Source of the DNA: Helicostylum pulchrum
Taxonomy: Eukaryota > Mucoromycota > Mucoromycetes > Mucorales > Mucoraceae
Direction: 5' to 3'
Length of the DNA: 33,430 nt
Assembly (NCBI GenBank): GCA_025677825.1
Contig: JAIXMO010000106.1
Location: forward strand, 1 to 33,430
Shown: positions 17,739 to 27,154 of the stretch, in pieces
Numbering within the stretch: the first letter of the stretch is position 1
How the letters are laid out: every line of letters starts with the position of its first letter
Program-made: the position numbers and the translations under genes
Notes under the pieces: generated by a model
The model's input: the letters and a program-made list of their open reading frames with translations, nothing else
Databases searched by the model: none
What the model was told of the DNA's origin: nothing

Positions 17739-19377
17739 TATGGGAAAAAGAATCTGTTATTGTACCTGCTCCTTCGCATACTGGTTTTAACTCACCTCTT
17801 TTGGTCGTCAGTAAAAAAGATATGGATGGTGTATATTCTTTTAAGAAGCCTCGTATCGTTGCTGATGTTCGCAATTTAAACGCTATATTAGAAATAACGG
17901 ATACACAGAGCTTTCCACTCATTTCAGAGATCCATTCTAGAATTGGGCAAGCTACTATACATTCAATTATTGATATTCGTTCCTGCTTCAACAGTTTCCT
18001 TGTAGAAGCTGAAGACAGACACAAGCTTTCGTTTACCTGTCCCTTCACAAATCGCGCATATTCTTTCGTAAAGTGTTGTTTCGGAATCACATTCGTAGGA
18101 AACCTTGTTCAACGAGTCTTACAAGAATTATTTCATGACCTGCCTTACATACAAGTTTATGTCGACGATCTTACAATTAGTACTTCTGGTACGTTAGCTC
18201 ATCATACTGAATGTGTTGCCGAGATTTTACGCCGGTTGACCAAGGCAAATCTCGTAGTTTCTTCTGAGAAACTTATACTTGCACAAACCAGTATTCATCT
18301 TCTTGGTTGGACAATTGTCAATGGCGCGTTATTACCTGATCCTAGAAAAGTTAATACAGCATTGCAATTCCCCATTCCCACAACTACTCGTGCTTTGAAT
18401 TCTTTCCTTGGGTATTTAAATTTCTTTCGAGGATCTATCCCTATGTACGCACATATTAGTTCCTGTTTAGATAAATTGCGTAATGTCAAAGACTTACCTT
18501 CTCACTGGACAGAAGTTCACACCCATGCGGTTCGAAATCTTCAAAAGGCATTATCTTCGGCTCCACTTATTCATGCAATTGACTATAAATATCCTTTACA
18601 CGTTGCTACTGATGCTTCAAACACAGGTATTTCTGGTGTTTTGTATATGAAAGTTGACAACGAAATTCGTTATGTAGCTATGGCTAGTCGATCACTTTCT
18701 GGTAGTGAACTTCATTTTAGTACTACTCGTCGTGAAATTCTAGCAGTTGTTTATTGTTTTCAGCGATTTAGTAAATGGCTAGTAAATAAACACTTCACGT
18801 TGCATGTTGATCACAGATCTTTGATCTATTTACATTCGCAGCAAATTCCAAACCATCTTCTTCTGACTTATTACGAAGTGCTATTTGCTTTCTCTTATTC
18901 AGTTGTACATTTGCCTGGTCATCTGAATTACATTGCTGATGCTGGTAGTAGATTGTTTTCTGACGATTTTCAAAATCTGCAAGGGGGGAAAATAGTAGAT
19001 GAAACGGAACCCTTTATCTTAAAAAAGCGTGACAAGCTTTTACTCGCTGCTAACAAGCCACCACACGCGCATATTGAAAAGCGTATTTTTAAGAAAAAGA
19101 ATACGAAACGCTTCAAACCTCAATTGAACATTTCTTCTACTTTCTATAAAAAAGCACTTAAACAGCATGCTCGAGATTACACACACAATGAAAAACTCAT
19201 TAAACACTCACCTACTAATGTTAGTACTGGAAGTAACAATGAACCCATTTGCAATACAATCCGTGAAACTAAGTCTACATCTGAAAAAGATACACTTATC
19301 AACAGTGCCTTACGTTATGCTGATTACATTACACCTCCTGTTAAGGAACGTGACGATATTATTAACAAAGTGCATTT
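17739..19377 (+). pseudogene. Gypsy B RT and RNase H segment, bounded by E1 and E3
   Basis: This middle piece of gag-pol joins in frame to 15821 on the left and to 21295 on the right. RT has SIIDIRSCFNSF, the FGITFVG region and the catalytic YVDD (IQVYVDDLTIS, near 18160). RNase H has HVATDASNTG (near 18605), RREILAVVY and HVDHRSLIY. The linker to integrase is Lys-rich. The piece ends at KVHL, the first zinc-binding His of the integrase. No stop codon or shift inside. Transcripts of this piece alone would have no normal start. Confidence 0.9.
19370..19377. repeat. TSD of E3, left copy (GTGCATTT)
   Basis: Repeated exactly at 21287-21294. Confidence 0.9.
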
Positions 19378-19413
19378 GGATGTATCCCAATATAACTCTC
19401 ATATATAGTTTAA

Positions 19414-19430
19414 TATATAAAAATTGAATT
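19414..19430 (+). promoter_or_regulatory. TATA plus TTGAATT module before the E3 transposase
   Basis: ATATATAAAAATTGAATT lies 20 nt before the ATG at 19451. It is the plus-strand twin of the module in E1. A second module, TATAAAAAAATTGAATTTC (20339-20357), precedes ORF2. Confidence 0.4.
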
Positions 19431-19450
19431 ATTTTATTATTATAAAACAT

Positions 19451-20329
19451 ATGTTTATTGAATCTTACCAATCTTTAAAAAAAGTATTCGATAACGAATT
19501 AGAAGCTTTAAACTACTTAATAAAAAATAATTACGTTAATAGGTATCTCAAATGTGAAAAATGTGGAAAAGACACTACATTAAATTTTAAGAAAAAATTA
19601 TATGTTTGTAAGTTTTATAAATGTAGAAAAGCATTTTCTCCTCTTAGAAGTACAATATTTAACAAATTGAGATTGCCATTAAATATACAGTTACATATAC
19701 TTTATCTGTTTTTGGGTAAAGCACCTTCATCTTTTATATCATCTAGCTTAAAAATTAGTAAAAATACAGTATCCTCATATAATAAAATATACAGAAAATA
19801 TATTAAAAATAAGCAAATATTAAATAAAACTAATAAAATTGGTGGTAGAAATGAAATTGTTGAAATTGACGAAACTAAAATTGCTAAAAGAAAGTATAAT
19901 AAAGGACATAATGTTGAGGGTGCTTGGATTATTGGAGGTATTCAAAGGAGTAGACTAAAAAATAAAATTAAGAATGAAAATAAACAAATGTTTTTAGTTC
20001 CAATAGAAGAAAGAAATATTGAAAATATTGATGAAATTATAAAAAAACACATTAAAAAAGGTACCACTATTTATACTGATTGTTGGAAGGGTTATAATAA
20101 TTTAAAGAATATCGGATATAAGCATAAAACTGTAAATCATTCTAAGAATTTTAAGGACCCAATAACTGGAGTTCACACTAACACAATAGAAGGAACTTGG
20201 AATGGTTTAAAACAAAGTATTATTCCTAGAAATCGTAATAAAAAAAATATTTTACTGCATTTAAAAGAGTATCAATGGAGAAAGAAAAACAGAGAAAATA
20301 ATATATGGAAAAATTTCTTAAAAGATTAA
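19451..20329 (+). CDS. E3 Merlin/IS1595-type DDE transposase
   Basis: 292 aa, identical to the E1 copy: zinc ribbon Cys35/38/53/58, catalytic Asp140, Asp210 and Glu247. The ATG at 19451 is used; a TTG at 19424 would add nine residues but lies in the TTGAATT module. It is 54 bp upstream of ORF2 on the same strand. With all catalytic residues and both ends present, the copy looks capable of activity, and it could mobilise E1 and the transposase-less E2 as well. Confidence 0.92.
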   Translation: MFIESYQSLKKVFDNELEALNYLIKNNYVNRYLKCEKCGKDTTLNFKKKLYVCKFYKCRKAFSPLRSTIFNKLRLPLNIQLHILYLFLGKAPSSFISSSLKISKNTVSSYNKIYRKYIKNKQILNKTNKIGGRNEIVEIDETKIAKRKYNKGHNVEGAWIIGGIQRSRLKNKIKNENKQMFLVPIEERNIENIDEIIKKHIKKGTTIYTDCWKGYNNLKNIGYKHKTVNHSKNFKDPITGVHTNTIEGTWNGLKQSIIPRNRNKKNILLHLKEYQWRKKNRENNIWKNFLKD

Positions 20330-20383
20330 AAGTATTTTTATAAAAAAATTGAATTTCTAATAATAAATAAAATTTAAGATAAT

Positions 20384-21232
20384 ATGGCTTCATATAATAT
20401 CAATTTATATGTTAGAATAAAAAAGGTAAAGTATATACATTTATTAAAAAAAATAAAAAAACTAGAAAATAAAGTACATTTATTAAAACGAGAAAATCTA
20501 TGCTATAAATCTTTTAACAGACCTATTTCAAATAGCTTCAAAAATACACCGGAAGTTCAAAATAAAGATAATAAATATATTACGGAAGAAAAATATGAAC
20601 TAGATAATGATGATACAGATGATGATATGCCAGAATTAATTGAGAATATTGAAACAGATGATTCTATATCCATTTATAAGAAAAAAACGATTAATAATAC
20701 AGCATATATAAAAACTATAGAAAATAATAATAATAATAATAGCAATAAAGATATTATGGAAGAAGACTATGAATTAGATAGTGAAGAAACTGATGATTAT
20801 ATGCCAGAATTAATTGAGAATTTAGAAAAAGATAGAAATAAAGATAACAAAAGAAATAAATATAAAAAATTAGATAATAAGAAAGAGGTTATAAAAGTTA
20901 TAAATAAATTAAAAGATAATTTAACGAAATTAAAGAAAAATAATGACCTATACGAAAAAATAAAAGCTAATAATAGAAATACATTAGAAACATTTGCTAA
21001 TATATTTTACAGATATACTAATAATGAAATAAATGATGATTATATTACAGATGTTTCAAAAATATATGACAAAAATAAATCAAGATTTCTAAAAAATACA
21101 GAAATAAGCTATCTAATATATAGTAATGAAAAATTAATAAACAGTGACTATATATTCTCATTGTATACTTTTAATTCACTTAAAAAAACATCATTAAACG
21201 GATTAATTAATTCTATTAATAACCTATTGTGA
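20384..21232 (+). CDS. E3 ORF2: acidic coiled-coil protein of unknown function
   Basis: 282 aa, identical to the E1 ORF2. It has an N-terminal coiled-coil segment, two copies of an acidic YELD..(E/D)TDD.MPELIEN motif separated by Asn-rich linker, and a helical C-terminal part. Its stop codon is 54 bp from the right end of the transposon. Short TSD-bounded transposons seldom keep a second intact gene unless it is useful to them, which argues for a role; the role itself is unknown. Confidence 0.8.
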   Translation: MASYNINLYVRIKKVKYIHLLKKIKKLENKVHLLKRENLCYKSFNRPISNSFKNTPEVQNKDNKYITEEKYELDNDDTDDDMPELIENIETDDSISIYKKKTINNTAYIKTIENNNNNNSNKDIMEEDYELDSEETDDYMPELIENLEKDRNKDNKRNKYKKLDNKKEVIKVINKLKDNLTKLKKNNDLYEKIKANNRNTLETFANIFYRYTNNEINDDYITDVSKIYDKNKSRFLKNTEISYLIYSNEKLINSDYIFSLYTFNSLKKTSLNGLINSINNLL

Positions 21233-21286
21233 ATATCTAAATTTATATAAAAAAGATAAACCTGAGACCTAAAATGATAATGACCC

Positions 21287-21294
21287 GTGCATTT
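21287..21294. repeat. TSD of E3, right copy (GTGCATTT)
   Basis: Matches 19370-19377. Confidence 0.9.
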
Positions 21295-22642
21295 ATTCGG
21301 CCATTTTGGAATTACTGCTACTCAAGCCGCTATTCATCGCGATTACAATATGCATTGGACGAACATGAGAGATGACATTCACAGGATTATTTCGAATTGT
21401 CCCACTTGTAGACATTTTAATATTTCCAAGCAGGGATATCACCCCTTTCGAAGTGTCTTACCGTCTCAGCCATTAGATCACTGGTCAATTGATCTCGGAA
21501 CGTTTAACACAACTTCTGCATCTGGCAATAACTATATGCTTGTCATGGTTGACCACTTTAGTCGATTCACTATTTTACGCGCTTTGCCTGATAAAAGTAG
21601 TTTAACAATAGCAAAAGAATTATTGAACATCTTTTGTCTATTTTCATTTCCTAAAGTAATTTCTCATGATAACGGTAGTGAATTTGTGAACAATATTGTA
21701 TCTCAACTCATATTACTTAGTGGTATTGATCGACGTCTATCTTTACCGTACACTCCCACTGGTAATTCGGTCTGTGAAAGATTTGTTGGCATTGCAAAAA
21801 ACAGTATTATTAAAATGCTTAACGGGAAAAATGATAGCTGGGATTTATATCTTAATAGCGTACAACTTGCCATGAATAGTAAATATTCCAAGTTACATAA
21901 ATCAAGACCCTTTGCAATTGTTTTTAACAGACAACCTAATGGGTTTGAAGATTATTCTAAAGTAGAGCACACTCTTAGTACTGAGAAAGCTGACACTAAA
22001 TTAATTGACGATCGTCTTGCTTTTGCACAAGAAGTAGTTATTCCTGAAATAACGAAACTTATAAAAGAAACACAGGACAACGATCACGCTCGGTTTGAAA
22101 AGACACATAGAATTATTAAAGATATGTACCCAATCGGTAGCACCGTCATGATACAGAATGTACACCGTACGTCTAAGTTACAGGAAAGATATTCTGGCCC
22201 ATTTACTGTAAGCGGCTACACAAAGAATAAATCCTACATCTTAACAGACCCACAAGGTAACCTTCTATCAAGAGATGTAGCAACGCATCATCTTAAACTT
22301 ATTAATGCTAATGCAGCCTCCCAAAATAAACCCAAAGATGGTCATTTTGAAGTACAAGCTATTATTGGTCATCGTGGAACACCTGGTAATTATAACTATT
22401 TGGTACACTGGCTTGGTTACGATAATCCTGAAGATAACACATGGCAAACGGAACAGGACTTTGACTCAAAGTATCATATCCAGCTATATTGGGATCGCCG
22501 AAACGCTGGTGATAACAGTAATCGCTCGTTACCTGCTTCAGTAAATAACGCTACACGTAAACGTGGCACACGCGATCGACACAGCAATAAAAATGCTAAC
22601 GTAATAAGACGATCACAGAGAACTTCTGGAAACAGAAATTGA
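21295..22642 (+). pseudogene. Gypsy B integrase and chromodomain segment
   Basis: The last third of Gypsy B gag-pol continues the frame from 19377. It opens with FGHFG and CPTCRHF of the HHCC zinc site. The catalytic residues lie in WSIDLGTF (near 21490), SHDNGSEF (near 21670) and SVCERFVG (near 21775). An SH3-like tail (YSGPFTVSGY) and a chromodomain follow: FEVQAIIGHRG, YLVHWLGY, HIQLYWDRR (about 22348-22500). A short basic tail ends the protein. The chromodomain would bind histone H3 marks at the target. Without E1 and E3 the full polyprotein appears free of stops. Confidence 0.9.
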
Positions 22643-22914
22643 AAAACTCTATATACGTAAACAATGTAAACCTTTTCCCAATTTTACTTTTTATCCAGTT
22701 CTTGGTTTTTTACTTTATACATAACAGTCATTTCATTCTATGGGTTTTTACTGGTACACACATTATACTACTATGATCGCACTACATACATATACTCCAC
22801 AATTTAATTGCCAAATACATATTACAAGTTTTTCAACTTACAATATACATTACATCCTGCATTTTAAATGTTACAGAATAAACATACACTAGTCAAAACG
22901 TGGAAGGAGGGCAA
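22643..22914 (+). other. Gypsy B 3' untranslated region with polypurine tract
   Basis: No ORF. GTGGAAGGAGGGCAA (22900-22914) ends exactly at the 3' LTR edge and is the polypurine tract. Confidence 0.75.
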
Positions 22915-23335
22915 TGATGTGATCAAGCATATATACAGATATATATTCTCATATATATTTACACATACTTGATTATCTCACAACTTTAACCATTATGACT
23001 AATACATATTTATTTTAACTAAGCCTTATCAACATCGCCCAGTAATAACTGATGTCTGGATACAGGATTAGAGGATTTCTATAATTGCATGTCTTGTCCG
23101 AAAGACTGGATTATATAATCACGGCAGGAAATTAGATATGGAAAGTGTGGCACTTTAGCGTGGCACAAACACACTTATTTTATCTGTAAACTCAGACATA
23201 AAAAAGCTATATAAACCTCTACCTTTTTCACGTAAATAAAACTTTTATCTGCTTTTGCGACTGATTACTTTCTTGTATCTTTTGTGTTTTTATTTTATTT
23301 TTGAATCTTTACTATTTCATAGCTCAGATTCCACA
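22915..23335 (+). repeat. Gypsy B 3' LTR
   Basis: 421 bp, identical by eye to 12993-13413. Confidence 0.9.
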
Positions 23336-23340
23336 TTCCT
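23336..23340. repeat. TSD of Gypsy B, right copy (TTCCT)
   Basis: Matches 12988-12992. Confidence 0.9.
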
Positions 23341-26300
23341 GACTGGTTCGACGATACTTGGACTATTAATACACCTCAAGGTGATGTTAAACTACAACCA
23401 ATACCGCAAAAACATGACGATATTCGTATACAAGCTATAAGCGATAAGGATAACAATGCGATATCTCAGCAACTATTTTCGTCTTCTCCTATTTCTATTA
23501 CCACTAATACTATTACCCAAACTACTGATTCCACTGATTATTTATTGTCTGCTAACCAAGTTTCTCGTTTACTAAAAAAGGATGAAGTTGAAGAATGTTT
23601 TATGTTATATTTTATTAATGATGATACAGGTAATAGTTCACTTATCAGTCCTAATGATGCAGCTTCTATTGATATTGAAATGGATAAAAAATGGAAAGCT
23701 GAATTTTCAAAATTGTACCCATACGCATTCAAAGGTGAAATTACCGAATTACCACCTCATAGATATACAAGAGATATCATTCAAACCGATCCTCCCAATG
23801 CTCCACCAATTTATCACCATCCATATCAAATGAGTCCAATAGAATTGACTGAATTGAAACGTATTTTAGCAGATTTAGAAAAGAAAGGTTTAATAGTCCC
23901 AACATCATCGCCATATGGATTCCCTATTTTATTTATACGACATAAAACATCAGGAAAGCTGCGTATGTGTTGTGATTTTAGATCTCTTAACAAAATTAGC
24001 ATATCACAAAGAACACCTATCCCTCGTATTGATGAGTGTCTTAACCAATTGCATGGCTCTCAATTCTATAGCCAAATTGACTTGACAGGTGCTTTTAACC
24101 AAACTCGATTGTCTGATTCTGATTCTGCTAAATGTGTTATATCACATCGATATGGCCAACATCGTTTTCTTGTTACACCTTTCGGCCTCAAAAACTCAGG
24201 CGCTTATTTTCAGGGCATTATCAATGAAACATTAAAATCTTATATAGATAAATTTTGTCTAGTTTATTTAGATGATATTTTGATTTATAGCAAAACTGAA
24301 AAAGAACACAAAGAACATGTCAAACTAATTTTACAAGCTTTAGATGATGCAAAATTTGTTATTAATATTGAAAAATCACATTTCAACATAAAGGATCTAA
24401 CATTTTTAGGATTCCAGGTATCCAAGGAAGGTATTTTGCCATCCAAGCACAAAACAGAGGCAATTAGTAAGTGGCCTATACCTACCAATGTACAGCAAGT
24501 ACGTCAATTTCTTGGTCTTGCTCAACATTTTCGCAGGTTTATTCCGGATTTTGCTGGCATTGCTTCTGTTCTCACTGATTTGACTGCTGGTACTGGTTAC
24601 AAGACTCGCCCGATTAATTGGACTTCTGCATGTCAAGCTGCTTTTGATTTACTCAAAGAGAAATTATGTACTGCACCTGTTCTTAATACCGTCAACATGG
24701 ATAAACCTTTCCGAATTGAATGTGACAGTTCAGATTATTCTGTAGGTGCTGTTATTCTACAACAAGACAATAACCAACAATGGCGACCTCTTGCATTTGA
24801 ATCGAAACGGTTATCTAAAGAAGAAAGATCTTTCCCTGCTCAGGAACGCGAATTATTAGCCATATTAATTGCATTACGTAAATGGAGATGCTTTATAGAT
24901 GGTAAAAAATATCAAGTTTTCACTGATCATTTACCGTTGAAGTACTTCCGCGATCAAAAGAAACCTGTACCGAGATTGATACGTTGGATGTCTGAAATTG
25001 AATTATATAATCCTGATATCCAGTATAAAGCTGGTAAAGAAAATATAGTACCTGATCTTCTTTCGCGCCGTGATGGTCCTGACTGTATACCTGCATCTGA
25101 ATCAATTGAACCTAAATATTTGTATAATATAAATATTACTCATTCAAAGAAATTATTTAGTAAACCTATTACTTCTATTCATGACGATCCTATTCACGAT
25201 TGGCCCCTATTGTATTTTCGTGAAGAACAAGATTGGCCTGAATCTCTAAAGAAAGAGTTATTACAACAGAAAGAAAAATTTATTGTCAGGCACAAACATA
25301 TTTATCGACTAATTAAATCTTCACCAGCAGATACAATGTTAGAAGCTAAATTTATTCCATTCGCTCAACGTGCCGATACTATTGATAATTTCCATACTGC
25401 ATTTGGACATTTAAGCCAACTTACTGTATTCCAGCAAATGAAAACCCGTGTTTGGTGGCCAGGAATGAATGATGATATTAATGAATGGCTAAAAAGTTGT
25501 CCTGAATGCCAATTGTCTCAACGTGCAGAGAAAAATATTCATCATTCACCTATGAAACCATTAGACATACCACCGCCTTTTTCTAGATGGCATTTGGATT
25601 TTATCGGTGAATTACCAACCACTAAAAACAATAATAGATGGATATTAGTTGCAGTGGATTATTCAACGAATTGGCCTATATTACGTGCACTTAATAATGC
25701 TACCGGAGATGAAATTGTTAAATTTATTTATGAAGAAATTGTACTAAAATTTGGTAACCCTGTTGAAATTTTTACAGATAGAGGTGCAAATTTTATGTCG
25801 AAGGTTCTCAAGCAATATATGAATAAAATTCGCTCTAAACACACGTTCACTAGTGCCTACCACCCAAGAAGTAATTCAAAGTGCGAAAGAGTGAACCAGA
25901 TTATCAAAAGCATGCTTAAGAAATATGTCAATGGCGACGTACATAGCTGGGACGATTATATCGATACTACTACTTTTGCTTGTCGTGTTAGAAAACATAG
26001 TACCACTGGTCATAGCCCATTTTTTCTCGTTTATGGAACACAACCTAGAATACCGGGTGATTTTAACCGTCCGTATATGCATGAATTTACAGAATTTGAT
26101 GCTGATTTAATTACTGAAGATGCACTGACAAGAATCCGCCATCTACGTGAAGTTAGATTTTTAGCAGAAGAGAATATGCGAAACCAAGGTATAAAGGACA
26201 AAGAGCGATGGGATAAGTTAATAAAAGGTAAAGAGACTCAGGCATTTAAAAAAAATGATTACGTATTATTACGAAACGAATCCAAACGTGGCCTTGAATA

Positions 26301-26496
26301 CAACTGGATGGGACCATACCAAATTATCAATAGCAATCCTGATTTCAACGTTTATCAAATCAAAGAACTTGAAGGAAAAATCTATAATTCCTGGGTACAC
26401 ACAGACCGTCTCAAACCAATAGCCATCAACAATATAAGCATCAACAACAATTTATCCTCCAGTTGGTACATACCTCGTGTAGCTCGTGCTCAATAA
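23341..26496 (+). pseudogene. Gypsy C RT, RNase H and integrase segment
   Basis: About 1050 codons continue the protease frame from 12992 without a stop. RT: RYTRDIIQTDPPNAPPIYHH lead-in, QIDLTGAFNQ, FGLKNSGAYFQ and the YLDD active site (near 24265). RNase H: ECDSSDYSVGAV (near 24718), QERELLAILIAL, FTDHLPLKYF. Integrase: HTAFGHLSQ and CPECQ zinc site (25395-25510), then Asp in HLDFIGE, Asp in FTDRGANF and Glu in SKCERVNQ (near 25595, 25775, 25882). The C-terminus is an SH3-like tail (YNWMGPYQI) with no chromodomain. The frame lost its protease and N-terminus to the Gypsy A and B insertions, yet it has no other damage, so the element was probably young when hit. Confidence 0.88.
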
Positions 26497-26516
26497 AAGT
26501 TTTACAACAATCGAAC

Positions 26517-26534
26517 AAAAAAAAAAAAAAAAAA
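26517..26534 (+). repeat. 18-nt poly(A) shortly after the Gypsy C stop codon
   Basis: An uninterrupted A run 20 nt downstream of the TAA, internal to the element. Gypsy A has a longer one in the same place. Confidence 0.8.
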
Positions 26535-26567
26535 CACTTGCTTGTCTCTTTACTGATTACTATCATA

Positions 26568-26817
26568 GAAGGATATCTATGATCCCTTAATCAATTATTT
26601 TCAATAAATATATCTTTCTATATTCTCGGATATACTACATTTTTAAAATTAACATATCGTCTTTATATTCTATAGATATAAATAAATCAGAATTATATAT
26701 ATAAAATAAATTATTTTATCACAAGAGCAAACCTTTTAGTTTTGGATAAAGATCAGCATTTTATTTATGATGTATTTTAAATAATGTTTTAATTTATAAT
26801 ATAAAAGGATATCCGTC
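26568..26817. repeat. H terminal direct repeat, left copy
   Basis: 250 bp, identical by eye to 28655-28904. It starts GAAGGATATC and ends GATATCCGTC, so each repeat by itself looks like a MITE. It is AT-rich with no ORF. Confidence 0.9.
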
Positions 26818-27154
26818 TAGCATATAGTTAAATCAATATAGTTGTATCTTAGGTGATACCCTCCCCCTCTGGCCAGATGGTTTTTTTGTTTTTTTATTTA
26901 TTTTATCTAGAATAATAATAGAGTAAATCTATTTAATATAATGAAAAGTTTACAAAAGGATTTCTTAAATTAAATAAAACAGATTGTGTGCACTCAATCA
27001 TCAATTGGTTCATATTGATTTTTATTTTAATAATTTATTTCTTTTAAAAACAAGAATATTTAAAAAATACTTTTGTTTTCCATTTATCTTTTTTTATAAA
27101 TTGTAAATTCAATTATTTTCAGAAAACTATGTAATAAACCATAAATTTAATAAA
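26818..27154. other. Non-coding 3' part of element H
   Basis: 337 bp between the left repeat and the transposase stop codon. It holds CCCTCCCCCTCTGGCCAGA, with the palindrome TCTGGCCAGA, the only GC-rich patch in the element. No coding frame was seen. Confidence 0.5.

Larger units (their letters stand above)
19378..21286 (+). mobile_element. E3: Merlin/IS1595-type DNA transposon, 1909 bp, plus strand
   Basis: An inverted copy of E1 with the same 1909-bp length and identical proteins. It runs from GGATGTATCCC at 19378 to ATAATGACCC at 21286 and is flanked by its own 8-bp TSD. It splits the Gypsy B integrase zinc-binding motif between the first and second His. Confidence 0.92.
12993..23335 (+). 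mobile_element. Gypsy B: full-length chromodomain Ty3/Gypsy element carrying two Merlin-type transposons
   Basis: LTRs of 421 bp (12993-13413 and 22915-23335, TGATG...CCACA) appear identical, and a TTCCT TSD flanks the element. The gag-pol frame is interrupted twice, by E1 and E3; taking both out with one TSD copy each restores it. Without them the element is about 6.5 kb. Identical LTRs point to recent insertion, and E1 and E3 are more recent still. Confidence 0.92.

Noticed and set aside
19424..20329. A 301-aa version of the Merlin transposase starting at TTG (and its mirror ending at 17684)
   Set aside because: The TTG is part of the TTGAATT module; the ATG 27 nt further in gives a sensible N-terminus.
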